Notes under the pieces: model-generated
The model's database searches: none
Told to the model about the DNA's origin: nothing
The model's input: only the letters and a program-made list of their open reading frames with translations
Translations under genes and position numbers: made by a program
NCBI GenBank assembly: GCA_005808475.1
Contig: SYLY01000161.1
Coordinates: 1 to 37,337, forward strand
DNA length: 37,337 nucleotides
Reading direction: 5' to 3'
From: Acidobacteriota bacterium
Lineage (GTDB): Bacteria; Acidobacteriota; Terriglobia; Bryobacterales; Bryobacteraceae
Shown: piece by piece, positions 1 through 9,700 of the stretch
How positions within the stretch are numbered: position 1 is the stretch's first letter
Layout of the letters: each line of letters begins with the position of its first letter

Positions 1-36
1 ATCGGCGCGCTGCCCACCCTGGCGAGCAATCGCTGA
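1..36 (+). CDS. 3' end of an unidentified upstream gene (partial)
   Basis: Frame 1 is open from the window edge and reads IGALPTLASNR followed by TGA at 34-36. Only eleven residues are visible, so no family can be assigned. A Tad-type pilus locus lies downstream on the same strand, so this could be another pilus gene, but that rests on position alone. A small GC hairpin (39-42 with 47-50) followed by CTTTT lies directly after the stop and fits a gene end. Confidence 0.3.
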   Translation: MGALPTLASNR

Positions 37-558
37 ACGCGGAACCCCGCCTTTTGTGGTGAAGACCTCTCAGGTCCCTTCACTGATTCCATTGGGGTTG
101 CCGGTCCCCAAACCCCTCAACTGCGAAAGTCAGGTTAGCGGCTCGTTGCACGGGTTCGCCCGATCTGCTCGGGCTGGTTCGGTGGATGGCCGTGGATCCA
201 TCGCACATGCCGGCGAACCCGCGGCAAACGGCCCCCCCTCCGGTGAGCGCCGCGCAAGCGCTGGCGATTCCGGCGGCGAACCTGGCGGCGGATACCGGCG
301 GCTGCGGGATCGCACCGCCCGTCTGGCAAAAGCTGGCGCGGTTGGGGTTTCCGGAGGCGGCTCCGGGCGAAGGCGTATTGCAGGACGATTCCGTGCTGAA
401 CGGATGGCAGCGCCCAGAGCGGCGGATGGCGAGCGGACTGGCGGCGCCCCGCCCTGGCCTAGCCGCCAGGAGAAGGAAATTAGATATGGGAACTCCGGCG
501 CCAGGATTGACTGCCCAGCCTTGGCTGGACCCCGTGATGTGTCCGTTCGGAGGTGATT
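37..558. other. Poorly coding stretch with a series of hairpins before the tad genes
   Basis: About 520 bases lie between the first stop and the TPR gene with no recognisable protein. Besides the hairpin at 39-50 there are perfect inverted repeats at 64-68/72-76 (GACCT/AGGTC), 94-99/111-116 (GGGGTT/AACCCC) and 158-163/169-174 (GCCCGA/TCGGGC). The last part has codon-like composition in the frame of a weak ORF at 186-572. The stretch could be a structured leader RNA for the pilus operon or contain a fast-evolving small gene. It matches no riboswitch consensus that I can recall. Confidence 0.4.
39..55 (+). terminator. Weak terminator-like hairpin after the first partial gene
   Basis: GCGG (39-42) and CCGC (47-50) form a 4-bp stem with a 4-nt loop, followed by CTTTT (51-55). 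It starts three bases after the TGA at 34-36. The stem is short, so termination would be weak. Confidence 0.3.
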
Positions 559-572
559 TTGGCACGCGCTGA
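186..572 (+). CDS. Hypothetical protein (weak ORF, 128 aa)
   Basis: This ORF is not recognised as any family. In its first two thirds the third codon positions are mostly G or C, as in real genes of this window, which is the main reason to list it. It is rich in Ala and Pro and has no signal peptide or membrane segment. The ATG at 186 has only a weak GGTGG next to it. A better ribosome binding site (AGGAGAAGGA, 468-477) precedes an in-frame ATG at 486, which would give a 28-residue peptide ending at the same stop, so a small-peptide start is an alternative. Its end overlaps the possible TTG start of the TPR gene at 559. It may be spurious. Confidence 0.27.
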   Translation: MAVDPSHMPANPRQTAPPPVSAAQALAIPAANLAADTGGCGIAPPVWQKLARLGFPEAAPGEGVLQDDSVLNGWQRPERRMASGLAAPRPGLAARRRKLDMGTPAPGLTAQPWLDPVMCPFGGDFGTR

Positions 573-630
573 AGCAGTCCGGAATCCTGGCGCCACTCGC
601 GGCGTCTCGCGGCAACTGAAGGTGGAAGAG

Positions 631-1680
631 ATGAATTCCAAAGCCCTGCACGTCATGGAGCCGGACGAACTCGCCACGTCTCGCGAGGAGGGGCCGGCGC
701 CGCGGCCTTTCGATCCGACGTTACTCCTCGAGGAGGGACTGGCGGCGGCCGCGCTGGCGATGGAAGACTACCGGGCCGTTGTGCGGCACTGTTCCCACAT
801 CGTCCAGGTATGTCCGAACCACTTCGAGGCATGGTTCAATCTGGGCGTGGCGCGCCAGCAGACCGGCGAGATCGAGGAAGCGATTTTCTCCTATCATCAA
901 GCCGCCCGGCTGTCGCCCGGCGACGCCAGGCCGTGGATCAACCTCGGGATCGCGCGACACGCGGTGGACGACACGGAGGGCGCGCGCGAGGCTTACCGCT
1001 CCGCGCTCGACCTGGACCCCGCGCAACCCCAGGCGCTGTGGAACCTCGCGGTGATCCTCGAGAACTCGGGCGCGCGCGCGGAGGCGATGGCGCTGTACGC
1101 CCGGACTGCCGCCGCCAGACCCGACTGGCCGGAGGCGTGGTTCCGGCTGGGCGCCCTGCGCATGGAGGGAGGCGACCGTGCCGGAGCGCTCGCCGCGTTC
1201 CGCGAGTGCCTCGAATTGAAGCCCGACTTCCAGCAGGCGGCGCTCAACGCGGCGATCTGCATGAAGGACACGGGAGACCCGGAAGGGGCGCGGGCATTGC
1301 TCGAGGAGGTGCTCGAGCAGGACCCCGATTCGACGGACGCCTTGCGGGCCGCGGCGGCGGTCTGTGTCGAGTGCGGGGACTGGAAATTCGGATTGGCGGT
1401 CCGCAGGAAGCTCGCCGAGCGCCGTCAATCGCTTCCGGAATTGACCTTCAACCTGGCCCTTGCCGCGGACGAACAAGGGCACGACGACGATGCCGTCCGG
1501 CTCTATTGCGAGGCGCTTCGCGAGAATCCCCGCTTCGCCTCCGCGCTGCTGAACCTCGGCCATGTGTTGGCCCGGCAAGGCAAGGCTCCGGAAGCGAACG
1601 AATGCTGGCGACGCGCGATCGCGCTCGATGGAAGCTTGGCGCGCGGCTACTTCGGTTCGGGTCAAGGAGATCCCTCATGA
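631..1680 (+). CDS. TPR-repeat protein, TadD-like
   Basis: The 349-residue product consists largely of tandem tetratricopeptide repeats, about eight from residue ~63 to ~340, with the usual W-x-NLG-x-A and A-x-x-x-Y/F-x-x-A-L-x-L-x-P pattern. Such repeats form a protein-binding superhelix. Because two TadE-like genes and a TadG-like gene follow immediately, it is probably the TadD-type assembly protein of a Tad/Flp pilus; no lipobox is seen, unlike classical TadD lipoproteins. Start: ATG 631 has AAGGTGG five bases upstream. An in-frame TTG at 559 is preceded by a stronger GGAGGTGA (549-556) and would add 24 residues, so the start is uncertain. The stop overlaps the next start (ATGA at 1677-1680), indicating translational coupling. 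Confidence 0.75.
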   Translation: MNSKALHVMEPDELATSREEGPAPRPFDPTLLLEEGLAAAALAMEDYRAVVRHCSHIVQVCPNHFEAWFNLGVARQQTGEIEEAIFSYHQAARLSPGDARPWINLGIARHAVDDTEGAREAYRSALDLDPAQPQALWNLAVILENSGARAEAMALYARTAAARPDWPEAWFRLGALRMEGGDRAGALAAFRECLELKPDFQQAALNAAICMKDTGDPEGARALLEEVLEQDPDSTDALRAAAAVCVECGDWKFGLAVRRKLAERRQSLPELTFNLALAADEQGHDDDAVRLYCEALRENPRFASALLNLGHVLARQGKAPEANECWRRAIALDGSLARGYFGSGQGDPS

Positions 1681-2174
1681 CATCCTCCGCGCGCACCCGG
1701 CGCCGCAAGGGCAACCAAATCCTCGAGATGAGCCTGATGATCGTCCCGCTGTTCGGACTCTTGTTCGGCATCGTCGATTTCGCGTTCGCCATCTTCATTC
1801 GCGGCACGATGGAACACGCGGTCCGCGAGGGCACGCGGTACGCCGCCACCTACCGGCTCAAGCCGGCCAAGTGCCAGGCGGAGTCCATCAAGCTGGTGGT
1901 TCAGGAGTCCTCGCTCGGCTTTCTGACGGGAAGCAACGCGGACAAGATCAAAGTGCGGTTCTTCAATCCCGAGGAAGACGCCGTTTCCGGCAACTTCGAC
2001 GAGATCTCGGTCGGAGGCAACAGGCCCGGCAACATCGTCGAGGTCGCGGTGGAAAACTACCTCTACAACTGGATGGTCCCGCTCTACTGGGGCAGCGATC
2101 CGATGAAGATCAGCGTCCGCGCCGCCGACCGGCTGGAAGGCCTGGCCGCCGGCGCGGCTCCGCCGTGTCTGTAA
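1677..2174 (+). CDS. TadE-like pseudopilin (first copy)
   Basis: The 165-residue protein has an Arg/Lys-rich start, then Gly12 followed by a hydrophobic segment (about residues 13-38) with Glu17 at the +5 position. This is the G/xxxxE signature cut by the Tad prepilin peptidase in TadE/TadF minor pseudopilins. The following helix (MEHAVREGTRYAA) is also typical of TadE. The rest is a predicted periplasmic domain of unknown fold. It overlaps the TPR gene by 4 nt, has AAGGAGA (1664-1670) as ribosome binding site, and is followed after 7 nt by a second TadE-like gene. Role, by family: minor pilus component or assembly factor at the inner membrane. Confidence 0.75.
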   Translation: MTSSARTRRRKGNQILEMSLMIVPLFGLLFGIVDFAFAIFIRGTMEHAVREGTRYAATYRLKPAKCQAESIKLVVQESSLGFLTGSNADKIKVRFFNPEEDAVSGNFDEISVGGNRPGNIVEVAVENYLYNWMVPLYWGSDPMKISVRAADRLEGLAAGAAPPCL

Positions 2175-2181
2175 GGAGCAT

Positions 2182-2808
2182 ATGATGACGCGAACTCGCC
2201 GTGCTTCGCGAAGGGGAAACAGCCTGATGGAATTCGGGCTGGTGGGAATCATCCTGGTGCCGCTTTTTCTCGGCACCACCAACCTGGGACTGAATCTCGG
2301 ACGCTCGGTGCAGGTGCAGCAGTTGGCGCGAGACGCCGGACACATGTACGTCCGGCAGGTGGACTTCTCGTTGGTCAAGAACCGTAAGCTGCTCGTCCGG
2401 CTTGGGCAGAATCTGGGACTGCAGGACTCGGCCGGGCCGGGCGTCCTCATAATGTCCAAGATCATGCTGATCGGCCCCGAACAGTGCGCGGCCGGGGGAA
2501 TGGCCGGAGCCTGTCCCAACCAGGGCAAGCCCGTCATAATCGAGAGGCTGACGCTCGGAACCAATAACCTCAAGGCCAGCGTCTATGGGACTCCGTCGGG
2601 GGGCATCGTCGGCCCCAACGGCAATATCGCGATGTCGGACTACCTGGCCGACGCGTCCGCCGTCACCGCCGGTTTTTCGCCCGGTCTGTTGACCGGGATG
2701 CTGGACGGCGAGACAGCTTTTCTGGTCGAGACCTACTTCGAGTTCCCGGAGTGGTTCATGAACACCTCGTATACGAACAAGGGGATTTATGCGCGTAGCG
2801 TTTACTGA
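2182..2808 (+). CDS. TadE-like pseudopilin (second copy)
   Basis: The 208-residue protein shares the layout of its neighbour: basic start, Gly12, hydrophobic segment, and Glu17 in GNSLMEF at +5 of the presumed prepilin peptidase site. The downstream helix (VQVQQLARDAGHMY) resembles the TadE helix after the membrane segment. Two ATG codons stand in tandem (2182 and 2185); AAGGAG at 2173-2178 serves either. Its 3' end overlaps the TadG-like start at 2789 by 20 nt, so the four genes form one operon. It could be called TadF-like; the two copies differ too much in sequence to be a recent duplication. Confidence 0.72.
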   Translation: MMTRTRRASRRGNSLMEFGLVGIILVPLFLGTTNLGLNLGRSVQVQQLARDAGHMYVRQVDFSLVKNRKLLVRLGQNLGLQDSAGPGVLIMSKIMLIGPEQCAAGGMAGACPNQGKPVIIERLTLGTNNLKASVYGTPSGGIVGPNGNIAMSDYLADASAVTAGFSPGLLTGMLDGETAFLVETYFEFPEWFMNTSYTNKGIYARSVY

Positions 2809-4288
2809 CCGGCGGCGGAGCGAACGCGGCATCACCATCATCGTGACGGCGATGTTGCTCACCATCATCATCCCGCTGGTCGGCTTGGCGATCGACGCGG
2901 GCACCTTGTACGCCACCAAGGCGAAAATCCAGAGCGCGGCCGACGCCGCGTCGATGGCGGCGGTGCGGAGCTTGTCGACCGGCCTGACCCTGGCGGCGCA
3001 GGAGACCAATTGCAAGAACCGCGCCGATGCGTACTTCAAGGCAAACTTCCCGGAAGGCACCGGCGGCGCGACGATCAAAAGGATCGACGTCACGCTCAGC
3101 GAAACCGATCTCCACACGAGGGTCGCCAAGGTGGAGATCGAGGTGGAAGCACCGGCGTTCTTCATGCGGTATCTCGGATTCGGCGGCACGAGCGGAATCA
3201 AGGTGAACGTCGTCGGAGAGACCTCGCGCCGTGACGTGAACATCGCTCTGGTGCTCGACCGGTCGGGATCGCTCGAGAGTTCCGGCTCGTGCGACGACGT
3301 GGAGACGGCGGCCATTACCTTCGTCAGCATGTTCGCCAACCAACGGGACCGCATGGCGTTGGTGACCTTCGGCGGCTCGCACAAGGTCGACTACCTTTCC
3401 ACGAAGAACTTCAAGGATCCGCCAACGCTCATCTCCGAGATCGACAAGCTGTTCCCGGGCGGCTGCACCGGCTGGACCGGTTCCGCGCAAGGGATTTGGA
3501 CGGGATACCAGCAGTTGGTCGCCACCGCCGAGCCGGGCGCGTTGAACGTGATCGTGTTCTTCACCGACGGCCGCCCCAACACGATCACAGCCAATTGGCC
3601 CGTGAAGACCGAGATCACCGCCACCAGCCCCACCGGCACGAGCGCCTGCTACGACTGGGCGAACGGATTGGCCGCCGGAGCACCGGGCTGGAATCCTTTC
3701 GCGCAGCGTTATCTCGGATGGCTGGCGGGCGGCGCCAACGGCATCCACCAACCCCTGGCGGGCGCCATTCCCGTCACCGACGAGGGGTCGTACCAAGTGG
3801 ACATTCCGGTGGGATTCTCGGGGCCACCGCCGGTAGCGGCCGCCTCCGACTGCAACTATCTGGCATCGGGCTCAGGGGAGGCCTGGCGCGACATCGCCTA
3901 CATCCCGGACAATGACGCCTACGGCAATTCCATCTTCGGATGGCAGCCGGTGGGCACCTACTCCGCCGGCCACCCCTATGCCGGCAAGGGCATCATCGGA
4001 GACTGGACCGCCGGCGAGAACGCCGCCATCAACGCTCTCGACAACGCGGCCGCCCGCATCCGCGCCCGGACTTCCGACCCTTCGGTGGAAGTGCTGATAT
4101 ACTCGGTCGGCCTCGGCGACGTAGGCGACCGGCAGCACGAACTGCTGCGCCGCGTGGCGAACGACAAGGCCAGCACCGCGTTCGACTCGAGCGCCCTCGA
4201 AGGCAAGTATATCTACGCGCCCAGCGGCGACAGCCTGAGTGAGGCCTTCTCCGCGATCGCCGCCGAGATCATGCGCTTCAGCAAGTAG
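2789..4288 (+). CDS. TadG-like pilus protein with von Willebrand factor A domain
   Basis: The 499-residue protein begins with a basic segment and one membrane helix (about residues 17-37) in a TadE/TadG-type N-terminus, followed by the helix with KAKIQSAADAASMAA typical of TadG. A VWA domain starts near residue 150: the MIDAS metal site is visible as DRSGS (Asp157, Ser159, Ser161) and TDG (Asp260). A long insert of about 110 residues separates the TDG region from the final strands (VLIYSVGLGD). TadG is thought to anchor the Tad apparatus in the envelope, with VWA mediating metal-dependent binding. It overlaps the previous gene by 20 nt; AAGGGG lies a few bases before ATG 2789. It is the last gene of the run. 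Confidence 0.8.
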   Translation: MRVAFTDRRRSERGITIIVTAMLLTIIIPLVGLAIDAGTLYATKAKIQSAADAASMAAVRSLSTGLTLAAQETNCKNRADAYFKANFPEGTGGATIKRIDVTLSETDLHTRVAKVEIEVEAPAFFMRYLGFGGTSGIKVNVVGETSRRDVNIALVLDRSGSLESSGSCDDVETAAITFVSMFANQRDRMALVTFGGSHKVDYLSTKNFKDPPTLISEIDKLFPGGCTGWTGSAQGIWTGYQQLVATAEPGALNVIVFFTDGRPNTITANWPVKTEITATSPTGTSACYDWANGLAAGAPGWNPFAQRYLGWLAGGANGIHQPLAGAIPVTDEGSYQVDIPVGFSGPPPVAAASDCNYLASGSGEAWRDIAYIPDNDAYGNSIFGWQPVGTYSAGHPYAGKGIIGDWTAGENAAINALDNAAARIRARTSDPSVEVLIYSVGLGDVGDRQHELLRRVANDKASTAFDSSALEGKYIYAPSGDSLSEAFSAIAAEIMRFSK

Positions 4289-4339
4289 CTGGAACGGGCG
4301 TTTCATCGCGCCGAAACCTGGATGCGATAGCCTCATGGC

Positions 4340-6781
4340 ATGCGCCCCTTTTGCCTCGCCGCCGCCGCGATCCTCCTCGCCGCGCAAACTCCCAAACCCA
4401 CACCGGGTGGCTACGACCTGCCGAATGGCTGGAGGCTCACTCCGCTCGGAACCGCCGTTCCCACCGAAGACATGGTGCTCGGCCTGCTGCCATCGCCCGG
4501 TGGACGTTCGGTGGTCGCGCTCCATTCCGGATTCAACCCGCACGGCCTCGTCACGGTCGACGCCACTTCCGGACAGGCCTCCCAGCGCATCCCGCTGAAA
4601 TCGGCCTGGATGGGGCTCGCTTTCAGCCCCGACGGCAAAAGGCTATATGTCTCCGGTGGGAACGCCAAGAGCAGGACCAAGCCCACGCCGGCCCCGATCT
4701 ACGTGTTCGATCACGACAACGGCAAGCTGAGCGCTTCGCCCTCCGCGACGCTCGAGGAATCCATCCCTTTGGAGCAGATCTACTGGGCCGGCCTGGCGCA
4801 CCACCCTACCGCGCCGCTGCTGTTCGCCGCCAATCGCGGAACCGGACCCCAGCCGGGCCACGTCGTCGTGTTCGACACGTCAACGGGGAAGCTGGCCGGC
4901 CGCATCAAGGTGGACGTCAACCCCTACGACATCGTGCTGAGCCCCGACGGCGCGACGGCATACGTGTCCAACTGGGGCAGCGACTCGGTGAGCGTGATCG
5001 ACACCGCCTCTCGAAAAGTCGTCTCCACCATCGCCGTAGGCGACAATCCGAACGACCTGGAACTCGCCGCCGACGGACGGCTGTTCGTGTCGAGTTCGCA
5101 AGACAACAGCGTCTTCGCGATCGACACCAAGACCCGCGTGGTGACCGAACGTATCGACACCGCGCTATTCCCCCGGTCGCCCGAGGGCTCCACTCCCAAT
5201 GCGCTCGCCCTGGACCGCAAGAACTCGCTGCTGTACGTCGCCAACGCGGACAACAACAGCGTCGCGGTGGTGCGAGTGAAGGAGCCGGGCCGCTCGACGG
5301 TGCTCGGCTTCCTTCCCACCGGCTGGTACCCGTCCTCGCTGGCTCTGACTGCCGGCGGCCGCAAGCTCTGGGTGGGCAACAGCAAGGGCGGAGGCGGATA
5401 CGCCAACGAGCGCGGCCCGCACAGCCCCATCGCCAGCGACGGATCCAAGGACGGACTCGGCAGCGTCAAGTCGCTGCAAAAGGGCAGCGTCGGCATGATC
5501 GACGTGTCGAAGCTCAACCGCGACCTGCCAGCCTGGACGCGCCAAGTCTACGCCAACTGCCCGTACTCCGACAAACTGCTGGCGCAGGCCAAGCCGCCGG
5601 CCACGCCGTCGATCGTGCCGCGCGACGTCGGCGCCGGATCTCCGATCAAGCACGTCGTCTACATCATCAAGGAGAATCGCACCTACGATCAGGTTTTCGG
5701 CGACCTGCCACAAGGCAACGGCGACCCGCGCCTCACGATCTTCGGCCGCAAGATCACGCCCAACCATCACGCGATCGCCGAACAGTACGTGCTGCTCGAC
5801 AATCTCTATTGCGACGGAGAGGTCAGCGTGGACGGCCACTCCTGGTCGAACTCCGCCTATGCCACCGACTTCAACGAGAAGCTGTGGCCGGTGACCTATG
5901 GCGGACACAGCGCCGCCGGGCCGTCCAACGCCTACGTGCCGGCGGGCGGCAATCTTTGGGATCTCGCCAAGAAGAAGGGGCTCACCTATCGCAGCTACGG
6001 CGAGTACGCCATCCGCGCGAGCGATGGTGGAACCATGGAGGCGTCGCCCTCGGCCGGCAGTCTGTTCGGCCATGTCGCGCCCAAGTTCAAGATGCCGGGT
6101 ATGCGCGACACCGATAACGCGCGCGAGTTCATCCGCGAATTCGACGAGTACGAACGCAACTTCGCGAGCGCGGATCCGGCCAAGCGGCTCCCGAACCTGA
6201 TCGTGATGAGCCTGCCGGAGAACCACACAGCCGGCACGACACCCGGCCGCAACACGCCGCGCGCCATGGTGGCCAACAACGACTGGGCGGTGGGAATGGT
6301 CGTCGAACGTATCACGCATGGCAAGTATTGGCCGGAGACGGCGATCTTCATCATCGAGGACGACGCCCAGGACGGCCCCGATCACGTGGACGCACGCCGG
6401 ACGGTGGGACTGGTGATCAGCCCCTACGTCAAGCGCAAGACCGTCGACAGCACCCTCTACACCACCAGTTCCATGCTCCGCACCATCGAACTCTTGCTCG
6501 GATTTCCGCCGATGAGCCAGTACGACGCGGCCGCCAACCCGATGTACCGCGCGCTGGGAACCGAAGCCGATCTCACTCCATACACGATGCTGAAGCCGGA
6601 CTACGACGTGAACGAGATGAACACGCTCCGCGCCTGGGGCGCCCGCAAGTCGATGGAGATGGACTTCTCCGACGTGGACCGCACCGACATGTTCGCGCTG
6701 AACGAGATCGTGTGGAAGAGCGTGCGCGGCGCCAGGTCGGCAATGCCCGCGCCGGTGCACCGCTTCAAGTTCGGCTTGTAG
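4340..6781 (+). CDS. Secreted beta-propeller plus phosphoesterase (PF04185-like) protein
   Basis: The 813-residue protein has a signal peptide (about residues 1-15, ending AAQ). Residues ~30-375 form a YVTN/YncE-type beta-propeller with repeats such as SPDGKRLYVSG and SPDGATAYVSN. Residues ~430-770 match the phosphoesterase family that includes bacterial phospholipase C and acid phosphatases: KENRTYDQVFGD near 440, then DGHSWSN, SLPENHTAGT and EDDAQDGPDHVD near 670, which carry the expected Asp/Glu/His/Asn metal and catalytic positions. It probably releases phosphate or alcohol groups from phosphoesters outside the cell or in the periplasm; the substrate is unknown. It is convergent with the TonB-dependent receptor gene, with a 3-nt gap, and a second phosphatase (PhoD) lies beyond that receptor. 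No clear ribosome binding site precedes ATG 4340. Confidence 0.85.
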   Translation: MRPFCLAAAAILLAAQTPKPTPGGYDLPNGWRLTPLGTAVPTEDMVLGLLPSPGGRSVVALHSGFNPHGLVTVDATSGQASQRIPLKSAWMGLAFSPDGKRLYVSGGNAKSRTKPTPAPIYVFDHDNGKLSASPSATLEESIPLEQIYWAGLAHHPTAPLLFAANRGTGPQPGHVVVFDTSTGKLAGRIKVDVNPYDIVLSPDGATAYVSNWGSDSVSVIDTASRKVVSTIAVGDNPNDLELAADGRLFVSSSQDNSVFAIDTKTRVVTERIDTALFPRSPEGSTPNALALDRKNSLLYVANADNNSVAVVRVKEPGRSTVLGFLPTGWYPSSLALTAGGRKLWVGNSKGGGGYANERGPHSPIASDGSKDGLGSVKSLQKGSVGMIDVSKLNRDLPAWTRQVYANCPYSDKLLAQAKPPATPSIVPRDVGAGSPIKHVVYIIKENRTYDQVFGDLPQGNGDPRLTIFGRKITPNHHAIAEQYVLLDNLYCDGEVSVDGHSWSNSAYATDFNEKLWPVTYGGHSAAGPSNAYVPAGGNLWDLAKKKGLTYRSYGEYAIRASDGGTMEASPSAGSLFGHVAPKFKMPGMRDTDNAREFIREFDEYERNFASADPAKRLPNLIVMSLPENHTAGTTPGRNTPRAMVANNDWAVGMVVERITHGKYWPETAIFIIEDDAQDGPDHVDARRTVGLVISPYVKRKTVDSTLYTTSSMLRTIELLLGFPPMSQYDAAANPMYRALGTEADLTPYTMLKPDYDVNEMNTLRAWGARKSMEMDFSDVDRTDMFALNEIVWKSVRGARSAMPAPVHRFKFGL

Positions 6782-6784
6782 ACG

Positions 6785-9700
6785 CTAGTACATGATGCGG
6801 AATTCGAGGTAGATCGTCCGCGGCTCGTTGTTCTGCTGCGGACGAACCTGTCCGAAAGTGGCCGCCGTAACGTTCGGAGGATTCGCCGTCAACTGCGTGA
6901 AGTAGGGCCGGTTGAAGGAGTTGATCACGTCCGCGCGGACCTGCGCCTTCAGCCGTTCGCCGAGAATGAGAAACTCCTTCGATACCGAGAAATCGCGGTT
7001 TCGGACGCCCTGGTAGCGAACGTCGGGGAACCGCGTCGGGAAATTGCGAAGCGTGAACGGAGCCGGACCCGACACCCGCGGGAATAGAGTCGTGTCGAAG
7101 AGCCGGTCGAGCGTTTGTTGGCTCTTGGGCAGTTTCGCGCTGCGCGCCTCGAGCGGAGCCGCGTTGGGAAAGTCCACCGGGAAGCCGCCCTGGAAGGTCC
7201 AGTTCCAGCCCATCCGCCAGTTGCCGAGCACGCCGTTCACCACACGGTGCGAGTTCTTCAGAAAGGTGCGCCCGCGGCCGAACGGCAGATCGTAGGTTCC
7301 GAGAAACGACAACTTTTGGGGTACGTCGAAAATGGCAAGCCGCTTCTCGGCCACCGTTCCGGGTAGGTTGGCGAGATTGGCGTCCTGGGCGTTGAGCAGT
7401 TGCAACTGCTCGAGGTTCTTGGCGGCCATGTAGTTCGCCTGGAAGCTCAAGCCCGTGCCGATCCGCTTCTGGACCGACAACTGGAAAGCGTCATAGCGGT
7501 TCTTGCCGGCCGGGATGTTCGACACCCCGACGTTGGAATACTGCGGATAAGCAACCAGGAGCGACTGGCGTGGGATCGTGGCGCCGTTGAGCGCCGCGTT
7601 GTTCGGCAGCAGACCCGCCATGGGATTGGCGATACGTTCGGCGTAGTAGGACGCCGCTCTCCCCAGTTCCGAGGTAGGCAGGAAGTTCAGACCGGCGGCC
7701 ACCGGGAGCCCGCGGGTATAGTTGCCGACGTAGGCCGCATCGATCAGCACGCCGTGAATGTCGCGCTGCAACCCCACCGACACCTGCTTGGAAACGGGGA
7801 GGAAGCGATCCGTGAAGTTTACTCCCAGGCCGAAACCCAGGTCGGTGGCGAGACCCAGGCTGGATCCAACCGGACGAAGCAGCCCGGCGGGGAACGGATT
7901 GCTCATGCTCGCCAGCGGCGTCAGGCCGTCGAGCGACGTGACGACCGGCGTGGACCTGCTGAAGCCGGTATTTGGCCCCAGCGCCCACTGCCCGAGTGAG
8001 TAAGTCCCATATCCACCGCGAATCACGGTCTTGGCGTCCAGCGAATACGCCACGCCGATGCGCGGCTGGAAGTTGTTGCGATCCGGCGCGAACGCCAGGC
8101 GCGCGTCGCCGCTGGTTCCGGCGTACAGCAGGCCGCCGGTCAAGCCGCGGCATGCCGCGCAATTCTCGACGCCGGGCCGGCCCTTCACCGCGTCGGCGAT
8201 CGGACTGGGCTGCCCGAAGGCGAAGCCGCGCGTTTGCCGGTTGTAGCGCTCGGCGACCGGAGTCTCGTAGTCCCAACGCAGTCCCAGATTGAGCGTCAGC
8301 TTGCGGGTAAGCTTCCAATCGTCCTGGAAGAAGAAACCGTAGTATTTGCCGCGATACGCCGGCGTGATCGGGATTTCGACGGAGCCACCGGTTGGATTGC
8401 CCAGTAGCGCGGTGGCGATTTCGTTGCCGGAGAAAGCGTCGGCGCGGTTCGGATCGGCCTGGGTCCACAGGCGCGAGAAACCGAACGATCCTCCGGACGC
8501 GCCATAGCTCAGATTGTTGGCGCGGAAGTCGCGCAGCTCCAACCCGAACTTCATCACATGCGCCGCGATCACCTTTCCGGCGGTGACGCCGGCCGAGTAG
8601 GTGTCGTCCGCCTGCACGGAGGGACTGGACCCTTGCGACATGTACGCGCCCATATTCACGGTGGGATATTGGGGCCGCGCGAACTGCGACACCAGCGAGG
8701 CGGGCAGTCCGAGGTCGCGCGGGTTGAAGGCGAGCGTTTGCGGATTCCACGCCAGGTTCTCGAGCCGCGAGAAGCCGGCGCGGACGTTCACCGTGGTGGT
8801 GGGATTCAACGTCGCTGTCCAGTCGAGAGTCATGGTGCGGCCCCGCCGGCCTCGCGGCAGGATGGTGCTGACCTCGGCGGGATTGTCCTTGGGATAACGC
8901 TGATCGCAACAGCGCGTCATGTTGGTTTCGCCGTATCGCCCGAAGAACGCGTGCTTGGCCGAGGGACGAATGTCGAGACGCCCGGTCCACTGCCAGAGCT
9001 CGCCGTTGTTGTTCGAGGTCAGAAAGAAGTTGTTGATGCGCGCCGGAGTGTCGCCGGCCTGGGTCGGATCGGGATAGAAGGACACCAGCTTGGAGCCCAC
9101 CGGATCGATGCGCGCGGCGGGAATCTGGTTGCCGGCGAAGGGCGTTCGAATGTAGGTGCGGCCATCCGGTCCCAGCCGCGTCGTCTGGGGATCGTAGATC
9201 GCGACGCGCTGGCCGTTGTTGGCGAAAAGGTTCGAGAAATCGCCGCGCTTCATCTCCGGCAGAGGAGTGGTGAACTGGCTGGTGTACAGGCTGGACGACG
9301 GATTGGAGTCGTAGTTCACCATGTAGAAGAACTTGTTCCGGCCGTCGAAAACCTTCGGGATCCAGATGGGGCCGGTCGCGTGGAATCCGTAGTTGTCGTT
9401 GATACGTTCCGGCCGCGCGACGTCCTGGCGGTTGTTCTGCCATGTGTTCCCGCCCAGCCGGCTGTCGCGGCGGCGGTCGAACACCGTGCCATGGAACCGG
9501 TTGGTTCCCGACTTGGTGGTGGTGGTGATAATGCCGCCGCCGGTCCGTCCGTACTGCGCGTCGAAGATGTTGGTGAGAACGCGGAACTCCTGCACCGATT
9601 CGAGCGCCGGGATCATGATCACCTGGCGGTCGCCCTTGGCGTCGCTGGTGCCATCAACCAGGATGTCGGTGTTCGACTCCGTTCCACCGGCTCCCGCGGC

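Noticed and set aside
130..651. 173-aa open frame on the minus strand near the left edge
   Set aside because: Pro/Arg-rich, no ribosome binding site, and its codon use fits the complement of the opposite strand.
5165..6760. 531-aa open frame on the minus strand
   Set aside because: Antisense to the conserved phosphoesterase domain; no domain and biased composition.
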